Positions 16,043-24,711 of a stretch of DNA of 64,000 bases are shown one piece after another. Source of the stretch: Vagococcus proximus (GTDB lineage: Bacteria; Bacillota; Bacilli; Lactobacillales; Vagococcaceae). Where the stretch lies: NCBI RefSeq assembly GCF_029143285.1, contig NZ_JAPDSH010000003.1, forward strand, positions 1-64,000, read 5' to 3'. The notes beneath the pieces are model-generated. The model saw only the letters and a program-made list of their open reading frames with translations. It was not told the origin of the DNA and did no database searches. Position numbers and translations under genes: made by a program. Position 1 is the stretch's first letter. Each line of letters opens with the position of its first letter.

Positions 16043-17653
16043 TTAATAAACTTCGCTTAGTACCCTATCATATTCCCTCAGAACATCATCCTTTATTACA
16101 AGTTCTATTTTATTTCGATGGCATATCTCATTCTTAATATTCTGTACACATCTGAAACCTAAATCAATAATTCCTGGTACATTGATAGTCATGAGAAATT
16201 TTCCCCAGTTAAATCCCACTGGATTAATAGATTTTATTGTCGCATCACCGACATCTATTGCTGTAAAAGAAGCCGCAGAAAATAATAGTAATCTTGAAAG
16301 CTCTCTATTATTAGCCACAGGAAAGCTTTCTTTTATACTTTTCCCAAAATAAAATTTTTGTTTAAAAAACCAATAACAGCGTACTAATGTTTCATAAATA
16401 ATAACGGGTATAAGTTGGGCACTGAACGCTCTTACATCATAACCATTTTTAAACATCCAATCAGAAACTTGTGCTACGTTCATATTTTTATCATTAATAG
16501 TAATATTCCCTACTTGGAGCTTCTGTAAAGATGACCATCCTGGAACGGGTAAACCACTCCCACGGCCAACAGAACTACTGCTACCAACAATATCACTCAT
16601 TATATGTCCAAACCAATTTTCTGTCGCTTGAGATATTTTTTGAACTATATTACCGGTCAGCTCATTATTAAGATTTCCTGTTGATGTTCTAATCACATTT
16701 CCTAGAGTATCCACAAATGTGGACTTGCCAGTTAATTGATCTATTATTCCCACCAAAAGACCAAATAAACTCGGTTCATGTGCAAGTGATAATAAGTGGT
16801 GGTTATCAGGAGACATTCCTTTAACCGCTTTGTTTATAGCCGTATCATAGCTTACCCTATGATTTTTTTCTAAAACTTTAATACTATCTTTTTTAGTCCA
16901 TTCACTAATTTGGCCCGCTCTACCAATTTTTTTATTATTTTTCAAAGCATGGATTCTATTAGTTAAATTTTCTTTAGCTGACGTACTTTTAGCAGCTTCT
17001 ACCTGTTTTTCTAACATTCCTATTTTTTCTTGCTTGGCATACCAATTTACAATCTTATCAAACTGCTTATCCATCATCTTAGGAATAGCAGACTGCGTAG
17101 TATTATTTGTAATAGTTCCTACAAAAGCCGCATCAATAAAACCTGCAACAACTCCTGCTGAGGTAGCAAATAAATAATCATATTTATCCAATTCTATTAT
17201 ATCAAACTTATCTGTTAGTTCTTTATACAGATTAGCTCTTTCAACATTAGAAAAGGTATTAATAAAAGGTTGGGTTAAATCAATGTTATTACGTTTAGCA
17301 AATACTTCATTTTCTTTTACTTGCTCTTTCCAATTCAAATAGATTTCTGGCGTATCAATAACCATAACGTGCTCTAATGACTCACGTTTAAATGAAGATC
17401 CTTCAATTGACTCAATCTTTTGTAACATCTCTACGTTATTATCTGCCCCTGATCTATTTTCTCGTAACATTTTTAATAATTCACGTGTATTGTCATTTGA
17501 TTTTTTTACCGTTTCATTCATTTTAGTTACATTATGGCTCATCTTGTCTAAAGATTCTCGTCCTTTTTCTTGAAGTACAGTATCAATCATCAGTGATTCT
17601 TCTATTTTTCTTAATTGAGATTTTTTAACAAGCTTATCTGATTTAATTTTCAT
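16043..17653 (-). CDS. Unrecognised island protein, 536 aa (operon gene 2)
   Basis: No family that I can name with confidence. Residues 1-75 are charged and coiled-coil-like. A hydrophobic segment at about 165-185 (SAGVVAGFIDAAFVGTI) may insert in the membrane. The middle has the striking NHHLLSLAHEPSLFGLLVGIIDQLTGKSTFVD, which resembles accessory proteins from integrative elements, and the C-terminal half has two more moderately hydrophobic stretches (about 420-435 and 465-510). It starts three bases after the zinc-ribbon protein's stop, so the two are co-translated and probably act together. Candidate for a two-gene defence or cargo system (inference). Confidence 0.75.
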   Translation of the reverse strand: MKIKSDKLVKKSQLRKIEESLMIDTVLQEKGRESLDKMSHNVTKMNETVKKSNDNTRELLKMLRENRSGADNNVEMLQKIESIEGSSFKRESLEHVMVIDTPEIYLNWKEQVKENEVFAKRNNIDLTQPFINTFSNVERANLYKELTDKFDIIELDKYDYLFATSAGVVAGFIDAAFVGTITNNTTQSAIPKMMDKQFDKIVNWYAKQEKIGMLEKQVEAAKSTSAKENLTNRIHALKNNKKIGRAGQISEWTKKDSIKVLEKNHRVSYDTAINKAVKGMSPDNHHLLSLAHEPSLFGLLVGIIDQLTGKSTFVDTLGNVIRTSTGNLNNELTGNIVQKISQATENWFGHIMSDIVGSSSSVGRGSGLPVPGWSSLQKLQVGNITINDKNMNVAQVSDWMFKNGYDVRAFSAQLIPVIIYETLVRCYWFFKQKFYFGKSIKESFPVANNRELSRLLLFSAASFTAIDVGDATIKSINPVGFNWGKFLMTINVPGIIDLGFRCVQNIKNEICHRNKIELVIKDDVLREYDRVLSEVY

Positions 17654-17656
17654 TAA

Positions 17657-19459
17657 CTACTTACCAAACAATCCTTTTTTTAATGTTTCCATCCCTTTTT
17701 TAGCAACAACTTTTCCTTGCGCCATACTTGAGGTAGCCGTATTAAAATACCCTATATCTTCCAGGATATTGAGTACTAATTCTAAGGAATCACTATTTTG
17801 ACTTTCATCTAAATATAATTTAGCTTGAACTTCAGGCCCTTCTGACTCATTTTCATTAGTCATACTTTCTTGATTCATTTTATAAGCTTTATTTATAATT
17901 TTTGAATATTCTACTCGTTGGACTTTATTTTTATTAAGCTCATTAAATTTCTCTTCATCTAAGACCTCTGGTAACTTAGTTATAATATACTCTTTCTCAG
18001 TACGCGTTTGTTCTTCTTCAATAAGGCGGCCTGAGCCTGAAACTTTCTGAACCTTTAATATCATGTGCCTTAATTCTAGTACTAACTCCTCGTTTAATGT
18101 TTCTGCATCAAACAAAGTATTGGCTAACTCTCCCATTTCTTGATTTATCCAATTAATATCTTCAATAATGTGTACATTTGAATCTCTCAAAATTTCTATT
18201 TTTTTAGTCAATGTTGCCATACGTATGCCAAATTTTTCTAACTCACTTGTTCCTGCGATATGTTTAATTCCTTTATATACACCATAAGCACTCGCCGCAA
18301 CTGCTGCCGCCCCTATTAAAGTTCCACCAGATCCTAAACTAACAGCTAGTAAGCCTCCAGTTATACCTCCAAAACCACTTACTGCACCCGTAATAGCTAA
18401 AGCACCCAAGGAAATCCCTGCTCCTGCAGCCAATGCTGACAACTCCGTTACAATCCCTTTAATCTGACTGTCATCCATTCTACTCTCGATAATTTGTTTC
18501 TCAATATTAATCTTTCTGATAGTAAACTCTACTTGCTTATCTGTCATATGTAGTTTATCTAGCATGTAAACTAAGCATTTGTCTTCTTTCCACTCATCTA
18601 AGCTTGCTAAATTCATCCCAATAATATCCATACCTAATGACTGATAAATTGCATTTGACGAAATTTTATGAACATCTAACTGATGATTTAACTCTCTTAA
18701 CAACTCATCCACATCTTCATTATCTTCAGAAAATCTATATGTTCTCAGATTAGCCGATAATTCTTTAGATAATTTCAAACGAACCATTAAAGAAATAAGC
18801 TCTTTATATTCATTTTGATCAATTACACCATCGTTTAATTTTAAATAACATATAATAACTCTAAAGTATAATTCAATAATCATCGGATCTAAATTTTGTA
18901 ATTGTACTACTTGATCTTTTGAATCTATAGTTTCTACATTATCTTTTATGCCTTTTAAAATTTCTCCTAATAAATTTAACGGGTACGAAACATCTGTATA
19001 AATCTCGCGAACGTTTTCTTCATCTTCATATTGAATAACTAATTTCTTTTTCTCTTTTACCTTTCCATTATCTAAATATTCCTGATTTAAATCATACTCC
19101 ACATTATTAATCCCCACATATGGGATACAATCAGCAGTACCAAAAGATTCCTTCATATAAGCGGTATCTCCCGTAAATAATAAACCTGCCTTTCCATTTG
19201 AAAAAGCTGATGTATCCACAATACCAATAACCTTTGTTGGATCAATATTATCAGATGTTATTTTCGTCATACTTAATAATTTTTTTTCTTCTATATCTGG
19301 TGCTACACTAATATTCGCTTCTTTAGATTCTAAAAGAGATTTTTTTATAAACTCTTCTGATAATAACTTTTCATTGTTTATTTCTTCTAATTTATTCCCA
19401 CAACCTGGACAAAAACATGCTCCCTCACTACATTCATTCCCACACTTTGAACAAAACAT
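17657..19459 (-). CDS. Zinc-ribbon protein with hydrophobic glycine-rich segment, 600 aa
   Basis: The N-terminus is a double zinc knuckle, CSKCGNEC then CFCPGCGNK (CxxC pairs). Residues about 75-160 (KVIGIVDTSAFSNGKAGLLFTGD) resemble a PH/GRAM-like stretch seen in zinc-ribbon proteins of mobile elements. About 190-310 is helical and TerB-like in layout (NDGVIDQNEYKELISLMVRL). At about 345-400 lies a strongly hydrophobic Gly/Ala-rich hairpin (GALAITGAVSGFGGITGG) that could insert into membranes. The C-terminal part is helical and acidic. Function unknown. AGGAGG precedes the ATG. First gene of a two-gene operon with the 536-residue protein; the 384 bases upstream contain no gene. Confidence 0.8.
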   Translation of the reverse strand: MFCSKCGNECSEGACFCPGCGNKLEEINNEKLLSEEFIKKSLLESKEANISVAPDIEEKKLLSMTKITSDNIDPTKVIGIVDTSAFSNGKAGLLFTGDTAYMKESFGTADCIPYVGINNVEYDLNQEYLDNGKVKEKKKLVIQYEDEENVREIYTDVSYPLNLLGEILKGIKDNVETIDSKDQVVQLQNLDPMIIELYFRVIICYLKLNDGVIDQNEYKELISLMVRLKLSKELSANLRTYRFSEDNEDVDELLRELNHQLDVHKISSNAIYQSLGMDIIGMNLASLDEWKEDKCLVYMLDKLHMTDKQVEFTIRKINIEKQIIESRMDDSQIKGIVTELSALAAGAGISLGALAITGAVSGFGGITGGLLAVSLGSGGTLIGAAAVAASAYGVYKGIKHIAGTSELEKFGIRMATLTKKIEILRDSNVHIIEDINWINQEMGELANTLFDAETLNEELVLELRHMILKVQKVSGSGRLIEEEQTRTEKEYIITKLPEVLDEEKFNELNKNKVQRVEYSKIINKAYKMNQESMTNENESEGPEVQAKLYLDESQNSDSLELVLNILEDIGYFNTATSSMAQGKVVAKKGMETLKKGLFGK

Positions 19460-19807
19460 TGATTTTATTCCTCCTTTTTTAAACTTCCCATTTTATTATA
19501 AGTTATTTTTATCAAATGTTAAATTAATATATTTAAATTCCTTACTTTTATAATCTATAACAAACTGAGCTACTTACATCTTTTAATACTATTACAAATA
19601 TAACGAGTCATCTTAACTTAGACTCTTTTTTTATCTATCCAACGCTTTCATTCAAACTTTTCTCCTTAATTTAAACAAGTATAAAAATACATGATATTTT
19701 TAACTACCATTATTTCATCGTACATAATCAAGCTCTATCTTTGTAAAAAAACTAACAATTAAGTAGTTATATTTGCTCTCTCCCCCACACACAAATATAT
19801 TTATCTT
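19460..19807. other. Non-coding stretch upstream of the zinc-ribbon operon
   Basis: Very AT-rich, no frame longer than about 40 codons and no hairpin apart from the terminator at its left end. It must hold the promoter of the zinc-ribbon operon, but several equally good AT-rich boxes prevent a placement. Confidence 0.5.
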
Positions 19808-19810
19808 ATA

Positions 19811-19839
19811 AAAAAAAATGCTAATAAATTAGCATTTTT
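19811..19839 (-). terminator. Terminator of the Nudix-like operon
   Basis: AAAAATGCTAAT and ATTAGCATTTTT around AA, with nine T on the minus strand after the stem, right after the stop of the two-TM protein. Confidence 0.85.
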
Positions 19840-19843
19840 AACA

Positions 19844-20329
19844 TCATGACCCCTTATCTTTCAAACTAAATTCTTCCTGGATGAACAATACGATCATCAA
19901 CATTGCAATCATATGTAAATTATTTTTTGTCATAAACCCTTTTAGTTTTTTATTCGGTATTCTCTGATTTCTTTTAAATTTATTTTCAGATAGTTTAAAT
20001 CGATGTTTTTCCTTACGAATATTTTTATTTTTATAGTAACCCCAATAAGTTAAAAAGAAGTACAAAATGATGATTATTGCTTCTAACCAGTTTTCTAAAT
20101 TAGATCTACCTAGAAGGATTACTAGGAAAAGTACTATTTGGCTAAAGTAAGTATACAAAAAGTTAATGCTGTATTTAATTGAATTATTAAAAAAATCTCT
20201 TACACCTCGATACCAATTAAATTTAATCCCAATAATTCCCATGTTCTCAAAAGATTCCGATGAATTCCCTTGTCTTCTGCTCACCTCTTCATACGGTGTG
20301 CGTACTTTATTTATTATGTAATAAAACAT
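19844..20329 (-). CDS. Two-TM membrane protein, unknown (operon gene 2)
   Basis: 161 residues. Two adjacent hydrophobic helices (about 55-75 and 82-100) are followed by a strongly basic region (KNKNIRKEKHRFKLSENKFKRNQR) and a third short hydrophobic segment. The layout (soluble N-terminus, helical hairpin, charged tail) resembles SLATT-like membrane effectors, but there is no diagnostic motif, so that is only a suggestion. It overlaps the end of the Nudix-like gene by 23 bases in another frame. The overlapping frame is open upstream of its ATG, so a frameshifted joint product cannot be excluded. Confidence 0.65.
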   Translation of the reverse strand: MFYYIINKVRTPYEEVSRRQGNSSESFENMGIIGIKFNWYRGVRDFFNNSIKYSINFLYTYFSQIVLFLVILLGRSNLENWLEAIIIILYFFLTYWGYYKNKNIRKEKHRFKLSENKFKRNQRIPNKKLKGFMTKNNLHMIAMLMIVLFIQEEFSLKDKGS

Positions 20330-21647
20330 TAAAATGCATCCGACGTTTTGATATCTTTGATGACTCCTCTAAACTATGAATCTCTTTATTATGAATACTC
20401 AAATAGCTTATACCGTAATATTCCCATGATTTCTCAAAATCTGAAATCCCTAACTCTGCCTCAACTTCTCTTTCGATTTCTAATGCAAAATTATTTCTCG
20501 CATCCTGGCTAAACTCTAAATAAGGGGTATCCTCTGTTACCGATTGCTGATAAAATTTTACATTTTTATCATAAAACTCACTTTGACCATTGGCCGAACA
20601 ATAATAACTATCCGAATCAATACTGCTACTTGAGCGTCTCCCTAATATCAAATAATCATCTGATGTTACAACGTTAGCTGACACTGCAATTGTATGACTA
20701 TTCAATGACTCTTTTAAATAGCTATTCATCTTCTCTAGCCTATCACTCTCATGAACTTGGTATAAGTAGTTATTCTGTAATTGATCTTCTATAAAGTAAA
20801 ACTGCTTTAACAATAACTGTTCTTCAATGGCAAAAAGGTCATGATGAATCATTTCATTATTATCAAACATATCTAATGTGGCAAAGGTTGTCTGAATGAC
20901 TGATAAATTGAGTGCCTTTATCCCATCAGAAAAAAAAGAATTATCTACTTCTTTTATCTCTTTGACTGAAGGCATCACTCCTGAATAGTAAACACCACCA
21001 TGCAATAATTTAGGTTTTAACCCTTTATACTCAAAGTGTTCATTTTTATTTTTTACTAACTTAGCTTCATTTAAACTAAAATCATAAAATAAATCATCCA
21101 GTCCTATTATAATACCTGGTATTAACAACTTACCCTTTTTCAATTTCAATTGAGGATGTCCCTTTATCAGCTCAGTCACTTGATCTACTAACTCTTTTTT
21201 AACCTCTATTTCATACCCAAAGTGTGTACAAACTTGTAAGATTGCTTGTCTAAATAGCACTTGTTCTAACTTCTGAAGTTTCTCATCTTTATCCTCTAGA
21301 GTTCCGGAAGTAGCGTGTTCCATAAAAGCATCTGCTTCATATAAAGAAAAACCTTTAGTCTCTCCCAAAACATCTTCACAATACTCTTTTAAACATATTT
21401 CAAACTCTTCCCTATTCCTAAGTGGCTTTCCTAAAAAGATTTCTACAATTTTTTTTGTCGAATTGCTTGGATGAAATCCGTGATATTTTCCAACATAATT
21501 TAATTTAGGTGTTACATTTACTGTAAGCTTATTTGATTGTCCCTTGAATAGCAATAGTTTTAAATTATTAACAACCGATTGTTCATTTCTCACTTTACTA
21601 TTAGCCATTAAATCCTCTAGTAACTCATTAATCTCTTCGGTATCCAA
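20307..21647 (-). CDS. Large protein with degenerate Nudix-like C-terminus
   Basis: 446 residues. The C-terminal 130 have a Nudix-type strand (DDYLILGRRSS) and half a Nudix box (EIEREVEAELGI); the GG-x5-E half is missing, so hydrolase activity is doubtful. The first 300 residues are not recognised; they include KYHGFHPSN and LLIPGIIIGLDDLFYDF. The domain stops abruptly after HFNVLLHNK, where a Nudix fold would usually continue. Start TTG at 21647, eight bases after AGGAGG. First gene inside the island next to rlmH, followed by the two-TM protein: a possible sensor plus membrane effector pair (inference). Confidence 0.7.
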   Translation of the reverse strand: MDTEEINELLEDLMANSKVRNEQSVVNNLKLLLFKGQSNKLTVNVTPKLNYVGKYHGFHPSNSTKKIVEIFLGKPLRNREEFEICLKEYCEDVLGETKGFSLYEADAFMEHATSGTLEDKDEKLQKLEQVLFRQAILQVCTHFGYEIEVKKELVDQVTELIKGHPQLKLKKGKLLIPGIIIGLDDLFYDFSLNEAKLVKNKNEHFEYKGLKPKLLHGGVYYSGVMPSVKEIKEVDNSFFSDGIKALNLSVIQTTFATLDMFDNNEMIHHDLFAIEEQLLLKQFYFIEDQLQNNYLYQVHESDRLEKMNSYLKESLNSHTIAVSANVVTSDDYLILGRRSSSSIDSDSYYCSANGQSEFYDKNVKFYQQSVTEDTPYLEFSQDARNNFALEIEREVEAELGISDFEKSWEYYGISYLSIHNKEIHSLEESSKISKRRMHFNVLLHNK

Positions 21648-21708
21648 TTCTTATTCCTCCTACCCATTTTTTCATATTCATCACTAGCAACCCTTTTAAC
21701 TATAAAAA

Positions 21709-21734
21709 CCTCATTATTTATGGTACGCATGTCC
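21709..21734 (-). repeat. Attachment site in the 3' end of rlmH
   Basis: The last codons of rlmH (G-H-A-Y-H-K-stop) and the following bases read TGAGG on the minus strand. ATTTATGGTACGCATGTC at 21716-21733 is repeated at 13598 and 7751. The outside bases (ATAATGAGGTT on the minus strand) are inverted at the distal junction (13616-13635). This is the same place and the same codons used by SCC elements of staphylococci. Confidence 0.85.
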
Positions 21735-22193
21735 ATGGATAATTCTAAAGCATCTGTATACTTGCTCTGATAATATAAGTCTCATCAATTGATGTGGATA
21801 AGTCACTCGACCGAATGAAATTTGTTGGTTGCTGCGTTTTAAGACTTCTGGAGATAAGCCTAATGATCCACCAATCACAAAAGTAATTGTACTTTTTCCT
21901 GCTACTGTTACTTTATCAATCGCATCTGCAAATTCCTCTGAGGTATAATCTTTTCCATTAATAGCTAAGGCAAAAACATAGTCGCCTTCACCAATTTTGC
22001 TTAATATCTTTTGACCTTCGCGTTCTTTTAGTTGAAGCATCTCTGTCTCACTCAACGTTTCCGGCGCTTTTTCATCTGGAACTTCAATAATTTCAAACTT
22101 ACAATACTTTGTTAAACGCTTTGCATACTCATCTATCCCTTGTTTTAAATATTTTTCTTTTAATTTTCCAACCGCGATTATTTTAATTTTCAA
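21714..22193 (-). CDS. rlmH: 23S rRNA pseudouridine-1915 N3-methyltransferase RlmH
   Basis: 159 residues, full family length. SPOUT-fold methyltransferase with the glycine-rich SAM site [16 protein letters not shown] and the conserved [14 protein letters not shown] end. It methylates pseudouridine 1915 of helix 69 in mature 70S ribosomes. The C-terminal residues GHAYHK differ from the RGEPYHK usual in enterococci; they are encoded by the attachment repeat, so they may have been supplied by an integrated element. The stop codon is part of the junction. Confidence 0.97.
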   Translation of the reverse strand: MKIKIIAVGKLKEKYLKQGIDEYAKRLTKYCKFEIIEVPDEKAPETLSETEMLQLKEREGQKILSKIGEGDYVFALAINGKDYTSEEFADAIDKVTVAGKSTITFVIGGSLGLSPEVLKRSNQQISFGRVTYPHQLMRLILSEQVYRCFRIIHGHAYHK

Positions 22194-22263
22194 ATTTTTC
22201 CACCCTTATTCTTTTATTCTCTTTAAAGTTTAATCTAAATTCACATAAAAACCAACCTTAAAG

Positions 22264-22391
22264 TTATCCACACTTATCCACAGACTTATCCACCAAACAC
22301 CTGTTTCTTTTGTAAAAAAAGTCAGTTATACTCTTTGCTGTTTTTTGTTATCCACATTTACACACGTTTGTGTATAACTTTTGGGGATAAC
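22264..22391. promoter_or_regulatory. Cluster of DnaA-box sequences
   Basis: TTATCCACA at 22264-22272, 22274-22282 and 22348-22356, TTATCCACC at 22286-22294, and on the other strand TTATACACA (22369-22377) and the near match TTATCCCCA (22383-22391). The first three are regularly spaced (10 and 12 bases). The consensus is TTATNCACA. The cluster lies between rlmH and htrA, with no dnaA gene nearby in the window. It could titrate DnaA, couple htrA or rlmH expression to replication, or be part of an origin region. Confidence 0.7.
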
Positions 22392-22507
22392 TCTTTATTA
22401 AAAATTAGTGAATCTCACACTTTTAACACCTCTTACTAGTATTTTAATCCTAACTTTTTCATAAAATATTCAAATTAAGATATTAGACTAATAGTAGGAA
22501 TTAAATG

Positions 22508-22546
22508 TATACTATATCTATCGGATACTAAAAATAAAAGGAGGGT
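22508..22546 (+). promoter_or_regulatory. htrA promoter -10 and ribosome site
   Basis: A TATACT box at 22508-22513, preceded by TTAGAC at 22483-22488 (19-base spacing, imperfect). The ribosome site AAAGGAGGG ends at 22545 and is 23 bases from the htrA ATG, too far for direct initiation. Confidence 0.5.
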
Positions 22547-22549
22547 TAG

Positions 22550-22582
22550 GTGCTAGACACCGACTATTATGAACAAAAATGA
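22550..22582 (+). CDS. Putative ten-codon leader ORF overlapping the htrA start
   Basis: A GTG at 22550 stands four to five bases after AAAGGAGGG and opens VLDTDYYEQK-stop; the stop (22580-22582) lies eleven bases beyond the A of the htrA ATG in a different frame. htrA has no ribosome site of its own, so its translation may depend on ribosomes finishing this leader. Seen in sequence; the coupling is inference. Confidence 0.35.
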   Translation: MLDTDYYEQK

Positions 22583-23828
22583 AAGATCAACTCAAACACC
22601 ACAATCCAATAAAGGCTTTTTCAAAGGGATTTTAGGTGGCCTTATCGGAGGTGCAGTCGCTGTAGGTGCTACTGTCCTTTTGATTAAACCTGCTCCACTA
22701 ACACAAGAAGTCCCACAATCAACTAACAGTACAGCAAAAACAAGTAAATTAAAATTAGATGTTGAATCTAATACATCTACAGCTATTGAAAAAGTTCAAG
22801 ATGCTGTTGTTTCGGTTGTTAACTTGCAAAAAAAGGAACAACTTAATGACTTTGAGCGTTTCTTCGGTCAATTAAATGGCCAACAAGAACAACCTCAAAA
22901 AGAGCAATCTGATGATGAATTAGAAGCAAGTAGCGAAGGTAGTGGTGTTATTTACCGCAAAGATGGTAAAAAAGCATATATCGTTACAAATAATCACGTT
23001 GTAGATGGTTCTGACGGTTTAGAAATCTTAATGAATGATGGAACAAAAGTCCCTGCTAAATTAGTTGGAACAGACAGCTACACGGATCTAGCAGTTTTAG
23101 AAATCCCAAGTGATAAAGTGAAAGCAACTGCTGACTTTGGCGATTCTGATAAACTAAAAGTTGGTGAGCCTGCTATTGCTATCGGTTCTCCACTCGGATC
23201 TGTTTATGCAAACAGTGCGACTTTAGGTATTATCTCTGCTAAAGATCGTAAAATCACGAACACAAACGAAAGCGGACAACCGGTTAACATCAACGCACTT
23301 CAAACCGATGCTGCTATCAATCCTGGTAATTCCGGTGGTCCACTTATCAATATTGCTGGACAAGTGATTGGTATCAACTCAATCAAAATTGCTGCGGCAT
23401 CAAGTGGTATCGCTGCTGAAGGAATGGGCTTCTCTATTCCAAGTAATGATGTTGTTTCTATTATTAGTCAACTCGAAAAAGACGGAAAAGTGACACGCCC
23501 AATGTTAGGTATTACAATGAGTGATTTATCTGTTATCAGTAGCGAACAACAAGAACGCATCCTTAAAGTTCCTGCTTCTGTAAAAACAGGTGTTATCGTT
23601 CGCAGCTTACAATTAGCATCACCTGCTGAAAAAGCTGGTTTAAAACAATACGATGTTATTGTCGAAATTGATGGAAAAGCCATTGAAAATGGGACAGATT
23701 TACAATCTATTCTTTATAAGAAAAAAGTTGGCGATACTGTTAAAGTAACGTATTACCGTGAGAAAGAAAAAATGACAACTAATGTTGAATTAACATTAGA
23801 TCAAGCTGCTGCTTTAAAAGATAAATAA
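22569..23828 (+). CDS. htrA: HtrA/DegP-like serine protease
   Basis: 419 residues: cytoplasmic N-terminus, one transmembrane helix (about 19-39), trypsin-like domain with His143 (TNNHVVDG), Asp173 (YTDLAVLE) and Ser255 (NPGNSGGPL), and one PDZ domain (about 310-405, with GVIVRSLQLASPAEKAGL). It degrades misfolded exported proteins at the outer face of the membrane. ATG at 22569 is chosen because an in-frame stop lies just upstream. Monocistronic, convergent with walJ. Position next to rlmH and walRKHIJ is the usual one in lactic acid bacteria. Confidence 0.97.
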   Translation: MNKNERSTQTPQSNKGFFKGILGGLIGGAVAVGATVLLIKPAPLTQEVPQSTNSTAKTSKLKLDVESNTSTAIEKVQDAVVSVVNLQKKEQLNDFERFFGQLNGQQEQPQKEQSDDELEASSEGSGVIYRKDGKKAYIVTNNHVVDGSDGLEILMNDGTKVPAKLVGTDSYTDLAVLEIPSDKVKATADFGDSDKLKVGEPAIAIGSPLGSVYANSATLGIISAKDRKITNTNESGQPVNINALQTDAAINPGNSGGPLINIAGQVIGINSIKIAAASSGIAAEGMGFSIPSNDVVSIISQLEKDGKVTRPMLGITMSDLSVISSEQQERILKVPASVKTGVIVRSLQLASPAEKAGLKQYDVIVEIDGKAIENGTDLQSILYKKKVGDTVKVTYYREKEKMTTNVELTLDQAAALKDK

Positions 23829-23832
23829 AAAA

Positions 23833-23867
23833 AAGAATCCCTAAGGCTGTAAGTCTTAGGGATTCTT
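23833..23867. terminator. Bidirectional terminator between htrA and walJ
   Basis: AAGAATCCCTAAG and CTTAGGGATTCTT around a nine-base loop, with A-run and T-run on the two sides. Serves both converging genes. Confidence 0.9.
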
Positions 23868-23873
23868 TTTTTA

Positions 23874-24680
23874 TTAAATTGAAAATAATTCAGTCGCCTG
23901 ATCAGGATCCGTATCATAAACCATAAAATCATGTCCTACGCCAAGTCCTTGGGTTCTTAAACTATGTTCCATCGTCATATGAGCTAACTCTTTTAAGTTA
24001 TTCTCACGGCTTAGATGGCCCAAATAAATTCTCTTTGTTTTGTCACCGAGCACTTCTCCCGCAACTAGAGCACCATCTTCATTTGATAGATGACCCATAT
24101 CACCTAAAATACGTTGTTTCAAACTCCATGGATAATTTCCCATACGAAGCATATTTAAATCATGATTGCTTTCCATTAGATAGGCATTTGCATTCTGGAT
24201 TGTTCCTTTGACACGATCGCTACAATAACCTGTATCAGTTAATACAACAAATGATTTATTATCTTTTTGGAAGGAATAAAATTGAGGTTCCGCAGCATCA
24301 TGAGAAACTCCAAAACTTTCGACATCCATATCTCCAAACGTTTTAGTTTTTCCTAATTCAAAAATGTGCTTATGCTCTGGTTTAATTGTTCCTATCCCTG
24401 TTGACATGGCTGACCATGTTTTTTCATTCGCATAAATATCTATACCATGTTTACGTGATAGCACGCCAACTCCGTGGATATGATCTTTATGCTCATGAGT
24501 AACTAAAATACCATCTAAATCAGCAGGCGAGCGATCAATTTCAGATAATAAACTGGTTATTTTTTTACCACTTAATCCTGCATCAACTAATAATTTCTTT
24601 TTATCTGACTCAATGTATAGTGAATTACCACTACTTCCACTAGCCAAAATACTTACCTTAAATGCTTCTTCATTTTTCAC
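23874..24680 (-). CDS. walJ: WalJ (YycJ) metallo-beta-lactamase-fold hydrolase
   Basis: 268 residues with the metal-binding THEHKDH motif and later SHDAAEP, LTDTGY and GHLSRENN. YycJ/WalJ is a dsDNA 5'-exonuclease-like member of the family tied to the WalRK operon and possibly to replication-linked wall control. It is the last gene of walRKHIJ, 31 bases after walI. Length and motifs are standard. Confidence 0.95.
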   Translation of the reverse strand: MKNEEAFKVSILASGSSGNSLYIESDKKKLLVDAGLSGKKITSLLSEIDRSPADLDGILVTHEHKDHIHGVGVLSRKHGIDIYANEKTWSAMSTGIGTIKPEHKHIFELGKTKTFGDMDVESFGVSHDAAEPQFYSFQKDNKSFVVLTDTGYCSDRVKGTIQNANAYLMESNHDLNMLRMGNYPWSLKQRILGDMGHLSNEDGALVAGEVLGDKTKRIYLGHLSRENNLKELAHMTMEHSLRTQGLGVGHDFMVYDTDPDQATELFSI

Positions 24681-24711
24681 TACACACCGCGACTCCTTCT
24701 TTATCTGCTCA

